Origin: Galbula dea
Lineage: Eukaryota; Chordata; Aves; Piciformes; Galbulidae
NCBI GenBank assembly: GCA_013399015.1
Contig: VWZX01005764.1
Location: 62,001 to 126,000 of the forward strand
Direction: 5' to 3'
Length of the DNA: 64,000 nucleotides
Below, piece by piece: positions 11,261-23,011 of the stretch. Position numbers and translations under genes: made by a program. Position 1 is the first letter of the stretch. Every line of letters starts with the position of its first letter. A model generated the notes under the pieces. The model saw nothing but the letters and a program-made list of their open reading frames with translations, was not told where the DNA came from and searched no databases.

Positions 11261-14200
11261 GCAAATGCATTTAACCATGACACAGCTCTACATTGGTAAA
11301 AGCTACAACCACAAATCAACAACAAGAAGCTATTTTAACTGTTTGCCCTCCCAGAAAGTAGACAGAGTAAAAAGTAGACTTCAGAATCTGGGGGTGGCTG
11401 CTGCTGAAGCCATCCAGGAAAGTCAGAGATCTGAATCTGAATCACTCTTGGAAGCCTGAAAGTGTTGTTAAACTGAGGCTGAGTTCAGACCCAGCTCAGG
11501 GCTCTTTGTGGCTCATCCACCCATGAGGTGACCCAACTTCTGCTGCAGTGAGATGGCTCTTTTGTAGAGTGACATCAGGGACTGAAGCAGGGAGGGCTGA
11601 ACCTGGGAGTTCCTGCACACTAACCCCCAGGGCACCGTGCTGATGGCTGCAGCAACGCCATGGCCACCACCCACTCCCCAGAAGGTGACACCTCAGTGCA
11701 GGCTCTGTAACAAGAAGGCAGGGAGAAACATTCATGCCATGACCTCTCTATAGTCTGGTGATCAAAGCCAGGAAGCACTGGGATGTGTGTTTCTCACCTT
11801 GAGTTTCTGCTGCAGTCATTTTTGGGTGTATCACTGGGAAAGCTTGAAGGACAAGAGTAGGTGGTGGGAATGCTAGCAGAATGTTGGATTTTATTCTCCC
11901 TCTTGTCTCGTGGTCATTCTCCCTTTTTTTCCCTCCACATGGTTTTAGGTGCTGTATTCACATGTTGCAATTTAGGCCTAGCTCAAGTGTCAAGGGGAAT
12001 TTAAGTCCAGCTTCTTGATGAAGAGCTGTAGCCAGGTCCAGCTCCCAGCAGCTGCCTGTGATTTCTAGGAGCATTTATTGTTAGCTAGATTTAGGCACAT
12101 TTTCTAATAAACTGGAAATAGAGGTTTCTTCTATTTCCTTGTAAAAACCCTAAGAGGTGCAACCTGAGTCTCTGTAAAGCACAAGAAATGAGAAAAGAGT
12201 TAATCTCTGAATGCAGCAGCCAACACAGTGTGAAATTCAACTCTGTAATGGCCATGATGTCATTCCAGAACATTCCTGCTTTTCAGAGGGATAAGCTTTT
12301 TGGCTACAGTTCTGTTCTGGTTATGCCAACATCATGTTGTTCTAATTTCTGTTAATGGAATGGCCACCTTTCCAGTTGAGCTTTGGTTTTTATTAACAGA
12401 GCCACTGCTGCTAGGCTTTGAGCAGCAGGCCCTGGGATGGCTGCAATAGCAGGATGAAATTTCCCCTTCCTGAGCAATGCTGCTCATGCCTCACTTGGGG
12501 AAGAAATTCATCCAAGGAGGAGTGGCAGGAACAACAAAATGAAGAAACCACATGAAACAAGCTGAGGGGAATGAAATTCACCAATTGAAAGTAGAAGGTG
12601 GGAGGGAAAAACACTTCTTGTATGCAATTGTGAGCAGGTCTGAAGCTCCCCCTGGGGAGCTGTGAGCAAAAGGGGGTGGGGATGGGCATGGAGGGTGGGA
12701 GAGCTGCTTTTGCAGGTGTGCTGAGGTCCCAAAGGCTGCAGCTCATCCTTTTGTTATGCCTGGAAGATGCAGAGTCTCATTCCCAAACCAGCAGCATTTC
12801 CTCAGAATACAGAAATAAGATTTTTTCAATCATGTAAAAAGGAAATTAATTTCAGGTCACTTCAGCTCAAAAACAAACAGAGGGAGCCCTCATGGAATTG
12901 AGTACCTCTAGCAGAGCTCTTTTTGCCTAGAGTTACCCAGATAACAAGGCTCATCAGAGCTTCCACTGAAATTCCTATTTGTGGATGTGTACCTTGCAAT
13001 AAGCAGTTTTGTGAGGAGCTGAGCTGATAAAACTCTATTTCCTATGACATTTTTCTGCTTCCTCTCAGGCTGCCTTGTATTATAAATAAGTTAGGCTCCC
13101 TTCCAGACATCTCTTTCATGCCAGGTAACACATTACCTGGCAAAAGCTATGATTCAGCCAGAGCACTGCTCCTGCTGAGCACTTCACCTGATCTTGCTGG
13201 TGTTGTGCTGGTGTCAAGCATGATGTGAATCAGCTGAGTGCTCCTCTCCTTTCCCTTAGAGCAAACCCCACACAGCTGCTAGTTTAGTGCAATGTGGGAA
13301 ACCTGAGCTGTTCTCAGATCTGCTCTCCTGCTTTCCTGCTAGAAGTTCAGCAACAGCTGGGATGGATGAAGTGATTTCAGGTATGCCAATAGGTCACAGG
13401 GAGTTTGCTGTTACCCCAGTAGCAGGAGAGGACATAGAACAGCTCTCCCCTGGCTGTGTAGCACAGTGCAAGATCTGTACTAATGTTGGGACCAGAGTCC
13501 TCAGCAACAACAAGCTCCTCAGTCTCTGGCCTGCAGAAATGTCTGAAGATCTCTGGTGGCTGTATGTGAGCAGCAGTGCTGCTGTATCTGCACACTCTTG
13601 CAAAGGGCTCCTGAAAGTTTGGCTTCACTTGGAGTTTTTAATATTAGCCTCTCTGCTGTTTGCTGTTGCAATGACTGCTGTTGCCTCCCAGGCTGAAGCA
13701 CAGTGCCTCTCTAGGGCTGGAAACTGGAGCAGATCAGAGACAGGTTCTCCTTTTCTGCTTGTTCTTCTTTGTCCCTTGACCTCTCTCTCTCCTCCAAAGT
13801 TGCTCTCGATGTCACTGCTCATTTTTTACCCTGTTTTGACCTCCCTATGGTATTGCTTGAAAAGCTGCAGGTATTGTGTGTCCCAGATTTTCATCATTCT
13901 TCACCCTAGCTCCCAGGAACTTATTGGAAGTCAGCTTTGACATTTAGAACTATTTCTGTTTCTTGGTGCTGGCCATGTCTGTGATTTGTTGACTCATTCC
14001 TCCTCACAAGCTGGATGATCTGGTGATTAAGTGAAGGTAACTGCTGCAGGCTTTAGCTCTGTCTGTTTTATGGAGAGCCAGGTAAAGGCTGTTGGGCTCA
14101 AAAGGAGGATAAATGTACCTATAGCCTGAGATTTCATTTCATCCAGACCCGTGTTTTTTTGTGCTCTGTTATTGTGACAATTCAGTCTGCAGCACTACAT

Positions 14201-16104
14201 GGACTACCCATGCTATCTAAGCTGGGGAAAAGCACTCTTGGTCTCTGCCCATATCAGAATCCCACCTCAAATCCAGTCTATCATACTGGAAAAGCCCTGA
14301 GAGACCAGGACAGAAGCAAATGTTCATTCAGTTCTGGGGCAGAGCCTTAACAATGAGATGGAAAGATGTGATTATGAGTAACCAGTAAAACCCTTCAATG
14401 GAAGAAGGTAATGTGCTCGTGGAGCTCAGGGAGGACTGACCACAGCTGGGGCAAAGCAAGCTGGCTTCAGCTCAACACAAAGGGGATGAGCTAAAGGGAT
14501 CCCATAGCAGATGTGTAGGATGCCTAATAAATGTAATGGGAAAAGCTAAGCAGGGCTGCTTTTAGAATGAGAACAAGAGGCTTGCATAGGTGAGACTGAG
14601 AATGTGCACACCTTATGGTTAAAGGTGGGGCATTCCTTTAAGGGCAGGCATATAGTGTTCATTTAAGTACTCCTGTAAGTGGGAGGGCAAAGGGGCACCA
14701 AGTTCTCTTACTTTGTCTTTGGCTGATGCAATCCCATAGCTGGATACAGCCTAGAGATTCATAATTAAAGGTCCCTGTGGAGTATATGAAGGCTCTGCTT
14801 GAGCCTCCTGCATAATTCTCAGTGAAAGGAGAGGAAAAACTCCTTTGAAAAGACAGGAGCTGTTGAATCTGTCCTCTCCATGTGCTAGAGCTCCAGCAGA
14901 GCTGCTGAGGCCTGGTGCTGTTGGAGGGATGTAATGCTTGAAGTGCAGTAGGATCAAATGAAATATGCAGAAGCCAAGCTCAGCCTTGAGCTCCTTTCAT
15001 TGTAAGCAAAACAAACAACAAACTGTAAGGGCTGAGGAGGCACTTGGAAATGGCACAGGCAAAACAGCACAGAGAAGAGAGCAAACCTTTGTTGCAGGAA
15101 TTTGAGGGACACAGAAGTAACTTCTGTGGCAACAGCAGGTTTTGCCTGCATCTTTTGCCTACAGAGTCAGCAATAAGCAGAGTTGGTTCAGCCCAGGAAG
15201 CAGCTGGGCTGGAAAACTACAGCAGAGGAAAGACTTTGTCCCATAAGGACATAGAGGAGAGGGACATTTGTTTGCAGGCTCTTCATTTCGCCTGTCTCTA
15301 CTCAGGTAGATTGTAAAGGACAAAACATAATGTCCCACCCTGTGCCCATAAAGAGTTGTTTCTTTTTCTGGGGTGCATCAGCTCCTGGAAAGGTGAGGCA
15401 TAAAAGGATGACTGCTGTGAACTGCCATGGTCCCCATTAGGGTCATTGGCTCTCAGGACTTTCTGATGTCTCTGCAGTTGAAGGCCAGCTCAGAGTTCTG
15501 TCTTCTTGAGACAAGCATTTCAGTGAGGCTCTGAGCTTCCATGATTAAAACAAGGCAGCCCTCCCAAAGCCACATTTCCCAACCTGCTGGAGGTGTAAGC
15601 AGTAGTAAAACATGTTTTCCTGGTACTAGAGGACTTCCAAACTGCTGGCCATTTTTCAATGGCAACCTGCTGCTCCTCTTTCACCAAGGGAATGGCAGCA
15701 CTTCCCACTCTGTAGACTTAACACTGCTGTGTTGAAAGCAGAGCTATGCTAAAGCTGAGCTGGTTTGAAAAATCCCTTCTTGAGCTTCCAAGCTTTAATC
15801 CTCCTGGCCTTGCAAGCAATGCCCCACAGGTCCCTTCAGCCCCTCCTTGCTTTAAAAGAAGGGCTCTTTCTGGTTAAGTTTGTGCCTCAAAGGTGAAGCA
15901 GTGTGAGGATGAGCAAGGAGGATTGGCACAGGCTTGGAAGTCATCCTTTCACTTTTATTTTTCTCCTGTATTGGCATAGTAACTACACCCTGCCCTTGCT
16001 GTAGTCAGAAATGATCACTCTGTGCTTAGCTATGCTTTTTGGAGGAGGATGTCACTTTGTTTGTCTGGAAGGATGACAAGGCAGGAGAAATAATCACAGC
16101 CAAA

Positions 16105-16160
16105 AACGCAGCGTTGCTCACGGTGTCATTCCTGGTTTGCATTTCACCCTGCACCAGCGG
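16105..16160. other. Local CpG cluster
   Basis: Four CpG dinucleotides fall at about 16107, 16112, 16121 and 16158, in a window where CpG is otherwise scarce. The sequence around them (caaaaacgcagcgttgctca) is not repetitive. This could be a small constrained element protected from methylation decay, or chance. The overlapping 67-codon plus frame (16039-16242) has no recognisable motif. Confidence 0.25.
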
Positions 16161-18718
16161 CAGGAAAAAAGATGTAATTAGCACCATAAAGCATGGGCTT
16201 CCAGTCTCTGGAGAAACACAGCAACTCCTTGGAGAGTTTTAGTTGACATGGTGATGTTTAAAAGCAGCAGTAGAGGATCCTGGAAGCCATGGTAACTCCT
16301 GCTGCACAGAGATGCTGTAATGGGAAGCACCCTGTGGTGGCTCGTTGACAGACAGGGCTTGAATCTACATCCTTTGGCTGTAGATGCTCCAGGTTTAGTG
16401 GCTAAAAGAATCCTTCTGGTATGCAAGCAGGGGCAGCAGCATCTGCATGTCACCTAGTACCAACAGGCTCTGCTTGGAACACGGGTAATGTGATGGCTCT
16501 GAAGTGACTGTAGATTGCTTCCATCCCAGGTCAGAGAAGCACTAGGCTTTGGTGTCTCTGCCTGCTGACCTGTGGCTGATGGCCTGTGAATTGCACCAGT
16601 TCCTTTTCCTCACAGCAGTGCCTCCAGAGCCCTCAGGCAAGGCTTTTGGATGGGATGTTAGCTCTGTCAGCTTTTAGAGAACCTGAGAGAATGAAGATGT
16701 GTGGTGATATTGGAGCTGCTCTACTGGGAAGCACTTGCCATGTGAAGGGCTGACAGGGGCAGATGGTGTTAGCTACCTGACTGTTTGTTTCTGTGCACAT
16801 GAGAATTACCTGTGCTGCCCTTCTGCAAAGCCACCAGCACAGGGGTCAACCTGTTGGCACACCAGCTGCTTCTTCTGGAGGAAAGTGGTCTGCCAGGAGA
16901 CGTGGCAGGGTGCAAAGCTGGAGTCCTGCGTCCCACACCAAGCTCCCCTAGAGGCTTACAGTGCTGTGTGGCTTTCTGCTTGGGTCAGGATTGTATCCTG
17001 GCTCCACTGACATGGGCCAGGCTTTCAGCCAGAGAGGTCTGCAGCAGGAAGGCACTCTGAGTGCTGTGCAAAGATCTACTGGGGCCCTGATCTTGCTCAG
17101 AGCTTCGAAATGTTAAAGCAATATAAAGGTTAGTAACAATAACTCATTCCAGATGGAGCAGCAAAGCTCTTCCCACGCAGGGTCCTAGAAGAGATCCTCT
17201 CTGAGGTGTATTTGACCAGCTCCACATACCTCTCCCTAAGGCAGAGCTGTACTTTGACACCAGTTCCTGGTGGACTTGAGCAATCAGTCAATCAATCTGA
17301 GCCCTTCCAGCCAGGACTTGCCAGGCTGTGCTGAGACTGCCACAGATGTCCTTCTGTAGCCTGAGGGGAAACTGCATTGCTTCGGCTGTTGTGGTGTTTC
17401 CCACCTTGGAAAAGGTGGCTTTTCTTTTTCCAGCAGTCTTCAAAACCAAGCTGAATGGCATTAGGAGTTTGTGTCACTTGTTGTGGCAGCAGCTTATGGT
17501 GAAGGGATAAGTGCAGTAATTTCAGCTGTTAAGGCTTGCAGGAGTTTAAAGCTACAATGACAACATGACAATGCTATAAACATCAATACCTCTCCAAGTT
17601 TAACGACAGCATAATGGTACTGTGTGGGTTTGGTTTCTTTCCCCCCTGTTTCCCTGTTTGTTTTAGACATCCCAGCACTGGTTCAGTGCTCCCAACAAAT
17701 GGGAATCAGCCTCTGAAGTTCTTCCACACCTACTGGTGGTCGACTTCATAATGGTGATCCAGTTTACAGCTCATGCTGTAAAGCTCATAGGGGAGGGGGT
17801 TCTGCCTTCCCTGGGCTCTTCAGGTGCATATTTGACTGTGCAGATAATTGTGTTTGTGTGCTGTTGTCATGGTTGCATGGGTATGGACTTTCCCAGTCGG
17901 GAAGACAGAGAGGCAAGTTACCAGCACCTCACTGAGCAAGTATAATCATACAGGGACACATGCCTGCTACCACAGCAGGATCCTGCTCTTCCTCTTCTCC
18001 AGCTCCTCTTCCTCCAGCTCTGCACTCTGTGGGGAGCTCCTAAGCTATTTACCACTGACCTAAGTGTTGCTAATGGGTAAAAATGATATCACTGAGATAA
18101 ACAAGAGAGCCAGAGCTGTGCACAGAGCTCCTGGCAATCTCCCTGCTCCTTTTCAGTGTAAATATGTACATTGCTTTCCTATTTTTCCCCACCACCTCTT
18201 ACCCAGCTCCTTTTCCTCTGGAATATTTGTCTCCATGAATCTCTAGCTTTTTGACTTTCTTTTCCCTTCTGCTTCCCACAGCTCTTCACTGATTCCTTCA
18301 TGTTGTTCACACAGGTTTGCATGGGGGAGACCAGGTCAGGAAGCACAGGCTAGTTGAGAGGAAGGGGAAGGATTAAAGGACAGCTGAGGAATTGTGAAGG
18401 TCTTAGACTGACCTCTAGAACTGTAGATACCACTTCTGTCCTCACAGTACTAAATGGTCTTAAGTAGTGTCCTGCTTTGACATAGATAAGGTAGCCAGTG
18501 AAGAGACACCAGCAAGGACACTATCAGCCAGGGTACCAATGCTTTCAGGGAGCTGGATGTCCAAGGTGGCTGCCCCAGTGACTGACCAGCAAGGCACTTA
18601 CTGGTGTCTGAGACAACAAACTGGTTCTACCTTGATGCTTTTGTCTTCCTGCTAGATACAGCACAGGGATGTTGGATTGGCTGCCCAGGTGCCTCTGCTT
18701 TGTTGTGTAAGTGAATAG

Positions 18719-18777
18719 GAGATGGACTTGATGGTCCTCATGGGTCCCTTCCAACTCAGAACATTCTATGATTCCAC
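18719..18777 (+). mobile_element. CR1 LINE extreme 3' tail
   Basis: The words ggagatggacttgatggtcc, tgggtcccttccaactcaga and acattctatgattcc match the last 60 bp of avian CR1 in plus orientation. Nothing of ORF2 remains. The 'catgggtcccttccaactcagaacattctatg' pattern is the reverse complement of the type C ends at 20850 and 46946, so it probably belongs to that group. Either it is a very short 5'-truncated insertion or its 5' part has decayed. Confidence 0.75.
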
Positions 18778-19477
18778 GTTCCTGATGTCTCTGGAGATGT
18801 ATTGCTTTAAGAGCTTGGCTTGGCATTGACTCCTGGGGAAAAACAACCAAACACACAGAAAACAGGAGGAAAAAAAAGATAAAAGAAAAAAAGCCTCTAA
18901 TCTTGCTTCTTCCTATATTCTACAGTGACTTGTTTTGCATCTCTGGTTTGCTGCTGGCTTCAGAAGCAGCCCATGGTGAGGTGCCCTGCTCTGCCACTGG
19001 GCAGTCTTCTTGTAGGTGGCTGTCGTGTGAAACGTTTCTTGGCAGCGTCGCTGTGGCTGTGTTGCTGTAAATCACCTTGTGGGTGCTTATCAGTGTGTTC
19101 ACTGCCAAAACAAATCTCCCAAGCCTTCTAACCAGCCCAGTTTAACAAGCTGTGATATCTGCATTTTCCACTCTAGCTGCTAACAGAAGATTGTAACTTG
19201 TTCATTTAGCTCGGGTGTTGTCGCTTGTGCATTTAAGCTAATGCTGCCTCTGTATCTCTGCAGTCTCAACACTGGCAAGGAGCTAACTCTTTTAAGGCAT
19301 GCTAAGCCCTCTTAGGCTCCAGACCTCAAAAGATGTCCTACTTGCATTTTTACAGAGCTAAAGTCATAACTCTTCCAAGCCTAATCTGCTGCTTAGCTCC
19401 ACAAGGTTGTGAAGAGCTGCAGGGAAAGAAAAGGAAACTCTCATGGAATTGCAGATTTATTTTCTCCTCTTCCTCCA

Positions 19478-19554
19478 AATAAAAAAACCCAACCAAACCA
19501 AAAAACCAAAACTAAACCAACCAAACAAACAAAAAGACACCCACAAACCAAAAT
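19478..19554 (+). repeat. A/C-rich low-complexity tract
   Basis: Irregular units of AAAC, CCAAA and CCAACC run for about 75 bases with almost no G or T. This is a degenerate simple repeat, similar to the shorter tract at 37808. A frame through it gives a lysine, proline and asparagine run without meaning. Confidence 0.85.
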
Positions 19555-20240
19555 TATTTTATTGCTCTGAACTGAGACATTTCTGTTCTTGCATTTTCTG
19601 TAAAGCAGAAACTTCAGCCTTGCAAAGGTTTATCAAAAGCCAGATAAAGTAGGAGGTGAAACAGTGCTTCAGCCTGTGGAGAGAGAGGGAAAATAACACA
19701 TCCTTCTCAGAGGAGAGGAAAAGATGTTGAAAAGAAATGTCAAAATACTCCATTTTTACAGTGGTTGGTTTGACCACTTTCATTTCCACATTTACCTGGC
19801 CACATCTCTTGGCTTTTGGCTCCCTGTCCATCGCTTCCCACACTGTATGTAAGCAGTTGGCTGGGCAGCCAGAGTGTGGCTAAATATTGCAGGCTGACTT
19901 TGTGGTTAGAGAGCTTGGATGAAGCTGTAGGAAGCCTAGAAAGAAATGGAATAGCTTACAGAGAAGTGGAGCTAGTGAAGCTTAGTTTCCTATGAGTTTG
20001 TCTTGAGGTACATCTCAAGATGGAGCGTTCATGGGGCAGCCTTTCCCCCTGCTAGGGTCTTCAGTGGTCTCTTCACTTGCAGATTCCTGCCAGAGACATA
20101 AAGGTTTTTGAGGTCTCACCCTTCTTGCCAAAGAGTTAGCAGAAGGAGACAGAAAGGAACATACTGGTTTGGAAACCAAACACCAAACCTAACCCTTGCT
20201 GAACACAGGCACGAGACATGAGGAGCTGGATTGCCACTGA

Positions 20241-20254
20241 GTGTGTGTGTGTGT
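20241..20254 (+). repeat. (GT)7 microsatellite
   Basis: Seven perfect GT units, followed by ggaggagg. Short, and probably only weakly polymorphic. Confidence 0.9.
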
Positions 20255-20849
20255 GGAGGAGGTGGTGAGAAGGTTCTTGTCCTTCCACTGCATGGAGATG
20301 CCTCATTGCTGGGTGGGAAACTCTTAAAATTCAGCTTTGAATTGGGATGTTCAGTCAGTTCTTAGGAGAAGGCTGCAATTCTGAACCTGCTTTGCTCCCC
20401 CTGGTGTCCCTTGGTATGACCAAAGGGCCTTGCCAATTGAGAGGAAAATAGAGTTGGACTCTCAGATATTAAAATCTCCTTGAGGCTGTCAGCACTTCAG
20501 GGCCCTGATGCCAGCAGGGCTTCTAAATTGATTTAGAATCAAATGAAATAGTGGAAGGAGTGGGGGGGTTGGGAGGAGGACAAGAGGCATAAATATTTTT
20601 CCCTTCCTAATTTATGCTCCCCTTTCCTGCATGAGCTAATAGGATGGAAAGCAATGCAGCTGAAGTGAGTGCACTTGTTGGGGGCTGTGTGCTGTGTTGC
20701 TCAGAGTTAGGGGTGGGAATTGTTCCCTGGCCTGTTGGACCAGTCCATTCATTCCTCCTGCTCCATCACCATGTGCTCTGAGTGGTGTTGGGAGGAGGCA
20801 GCCCCTGGGCTGTCTAACAAGTGCAGTGGACTAGTAAATGTGAATCTAG

Positions 20850-21366
20850 TCATAGAATGTCCTGAGTTGGAAGGGGCCCATGAAGATCATTGAGTCCATG
20901 CACAGGACAACCCCAGAAGTTACCCCACATGTCTGGGGATGCTCTGCAAATGCTTCTTAAATTCTGACAGGCTTGGTGCCATGATTGCTGCCCTGGGGAG
21001 CCTGTTCCAGTGCTCCACCACCCTCTGGGTGAAGAATCTTTTCGTAATACCCAACCTAAATCTACTCTGGCACAGCTTCATGCTGTTCCCTTGGGTCCTG
21101 TCACTGGTCACCAGGGAAGAGATCAGCTCCTGCCCCTCCACTTCTCATGACAAAGTTATAGTCCATAATGAGATCTCCCCTCAGCCTCCTCTTCCCCGGG
21201 CTGAACAAACCAAATGACCTCAGCCATTCCTCACATGGCTTCCCCTCTAGACCCTTCACCATCTTCATGGCCTTTTCTGAACTCTCTCCAGCAGCTTCAT
21301 CTCCTCCTTTCTATGGTCGTGCCTGCCCCCTGCTCAAGGCAAGGCCACACCAGGACAGATCAGATA
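20850..21366 (-). mobile_element. CR1 LINE 3' fragment, minus strand (tail type C), longest copy here
   Basis: The plus strand begins with tcatagaatgtcctgagttg, the reverse complement of the CR1 terminus. It then passes through catgcacaggacaacccc, ggggagcctgttccagtgct, gtcctgtcactggtcaccag and cctcagcctcctcttccccg, and fades after the caaggccacaccagg block. On the minus strand, a frame from 21141 to 20920 holds RFFTQRVVEHWNRLPRA, then PSLSEFKKHL, the CR1 ORF2 C-terminus, stopping near the usual place. Farther upstream the frame is interrupted. At about 517 bp it is the longest CR1 here, yet it lacks endonuclease and reverse-transcriptase domains. The last 60 bp (21305-21366) are a weaker match. 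Confidence 0.93.
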
Positions 21367-22777
21367 ATGCACAGTCAGGGCCAAGTTCTGCATCTGCTTT
21401 TGCCATGGTGGCTGTGGTTCCTTGCCTGCAGCTGTAAAGAGGAAGGGTGTCACCTCTACTGGGGAAAAGAAAGGCAAACCCATGGGATCTGCCACTTCCT
21501 TCAGGAAGCAAGAGAGCTGCTCAGGGGAGGTGGCCTTCTGGGGGAGGCTTCCCTCCAAACTCCTCTTTTCACTGCCTGTTTGAGAGACCATCTCTGTGTT
21601 GCACCTTTGCCTTTAAGTTAAAACCAATACTGTGGTGCATCTCTAGCTGTTAAGTGCCTTGTATTTTCCCATGGTGTGCCTCTGCTGTAAAGCCTTCTCC
21701 CTGGCTTGCCTGTTCTAAATGAGACTCTCATTTTGATGCATCTTCCATCTGCTTAAGTGTTGGCCATAAATAACAACATATTACAAACCTGCCTTCTTGT
21801 CAACACACAGATTGTTTATGTGTCATTTCCTCTATCCTTTGTGTTGCTGTAACTTCCTAGGGAAGGAGGATTTATTGGGATGGCAACGTTTGGGAAGGAA
21901 ACCAAATCCTATGGGGGTATGAAATAAATATAGTCCATTTTTGGTGCTGCAGTTTTATTTACTTTTTACAAAGTGTCTTCTTTCCTTGACAACTTTGTAC
22001 CTCACCATGTGGCTTCCCCTAGCTTTGCCACATCATCTGTTATTTAGGGGCTCATATTTCCAGAGTGTGTTTGCAAGCTGAGGCTGGAACTATGAACCAC
22101 AGTCCCACAGTATTTTCAGCTGAAAGCTAATCTTGAGTTTCCACTGACTGGGAGCTAATCTTCAGTTCCCACATCCTCATTTTGATGCCATACTGAAAAG
22201 AGAGCTCCATCAATTTAAAGTGCAGGTGAGAGGTTGGTCAACAGTCATGTTAGGGAAGAAAGAGATGTTTCTGTTGCCTAACCAAGCAAGGGATAAATAA
22301 ATACCCTTGACTGGAGAGCTGCATTTCCTCTGCCAGTGAATTTAAAGCGTTGTGCCAATGCTCTCTGTCCTAGTGGCTGGCAGGGGCAAGCTGCCAGGGC
22401 CATTGGTCAGAGTCTGGCTGCAGGTTTCCACAGGAGCTCCCAGTTCTCATGTGGAGCACTGTTGGAATTCTGCTCCACAGCTTGAGATGCTGTTGAGAGC
22501 CTGGATTGCTGTGGTGGTAAGTGCTCTTGTCCCAGAGAGGTTTACTAGAGATGGAATGGGTAAAATATAGGTGCAGAGGGAGACCATCAGGATGGGAAAG
22601 CTGCAGAGCTGAGTCTCAGTGATTGGCCCCTGTGGCCCTGTGCCAGCAGGGGCAGAGCTCTCCTTAGGGCACAACTGCACTCTGCTCTGTACAAACAAAC
22701 CTCTTGAATTTTTACTTACTGAGAACAGATACATGTTTGGGGCACTGCAGTGTAAAAGGATACAAAGCTACTAAAGA
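21367..22777. other. Unique noncoding DNA with a short duplication
   Basis: No gene seen. A short direct repeat lies at 22125-22144 (agctaatcttgagtttccac) and 22153-22172 (agctaatcttcagttcccac), matching at 18 of 20 positions with a 28-bp period. The 135-codon plus frame at 21214-21621 partly overlaps the CR1 and has no motif. Confidence 0.5.
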
Positions 22778-23011
22778 GATTCCAAAGGAGGCCACAAGGA
22801 TGGTGAAGGATCTAGAGGGGAAGCTGTGCAAGGAGCTGCTGAAGTTGCTTGGTTTATTCAGCCTGGGGGAGAGGAGGCTGAAAGGAGACCTCATTGAGGT
22901 CAAAAACCCATGGAAGTGTGATGCTTGGGACATGGTTTAGTGGTGAGCATGGTAGCATTGGGTGGATGGTTGGACTGGGTGAGGGCTTCTCCAATCATAG
23001 TGACTCCATGA
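22778..23011 (+). mobile_element. Mosaic or internally deleted CR1 LINE fragment
   Basis: The 5' half (22778-22895) reads in plus frame as ATRMVKDLEGKLCKELLK then LFSLGERRLKGDL, the ORF2 C-terminal region that normally lies about 60-100 residues upstream of the HW..LPR motif. After 'gacctcattgaggtc' the sequence jumps directly to aaaacccatggaagtgtg and then a type B 3' tail (catggtttagtggtgagcat through cttctccaatcatagtgac). Roughly 200 bp, including the HW..LPR motif, are missing at the junction near 22893-22905. The 5' half resembles type C copies (ctagaggggaagctgt; gagaggaggctgaaaggaga) more than the type B copy at 31019. The element may therefore be a chimera of two CR1 groups, not only a deletion derivative. 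Confidence 0.88.

Larger units (their letters stand above)
10114..18718. other. Unique noncoding DNA, longest CR1-free stretch of the first half
   Basis: No gene recognised in 8.6 kb. The 217-codon plus frame at 13287-13940 contains hydrophobic runs but no motif, no splice context and no family likeness. Candidate conserved stretches at 11050-11260 and a CpG cluster at 16105-16160 are listed separately. A CTCTTCCTC-type pyrimidine run lies at about 17988-18020. I see no tRNA, transposon terminal repeats or LTR. Confidence 0.55.
18778..20849. other. Unique noncoding DNA with low-complexity tracts
   Basis: No gene seen. It holds A-rich runs at 18868-18892, a group of CpGs between 19023 and 19222 (words gtcgtgtgaaacg, ggcagcgtcgctg, ctcgggtgttgtcgc), an A/C-rich tract at 19478-19554 and (GT)7 at 20241-20254. 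The rest is plain sequence. Confidence 0.5.

Noticed and set aside
13287..13940. 217-codon plus-strand open frame with hydrophobic stretches
   Set aside because: No recognised domain, no splice or promoter context, and a composition like translated random DNA. The opposite strand is also open in pieces.
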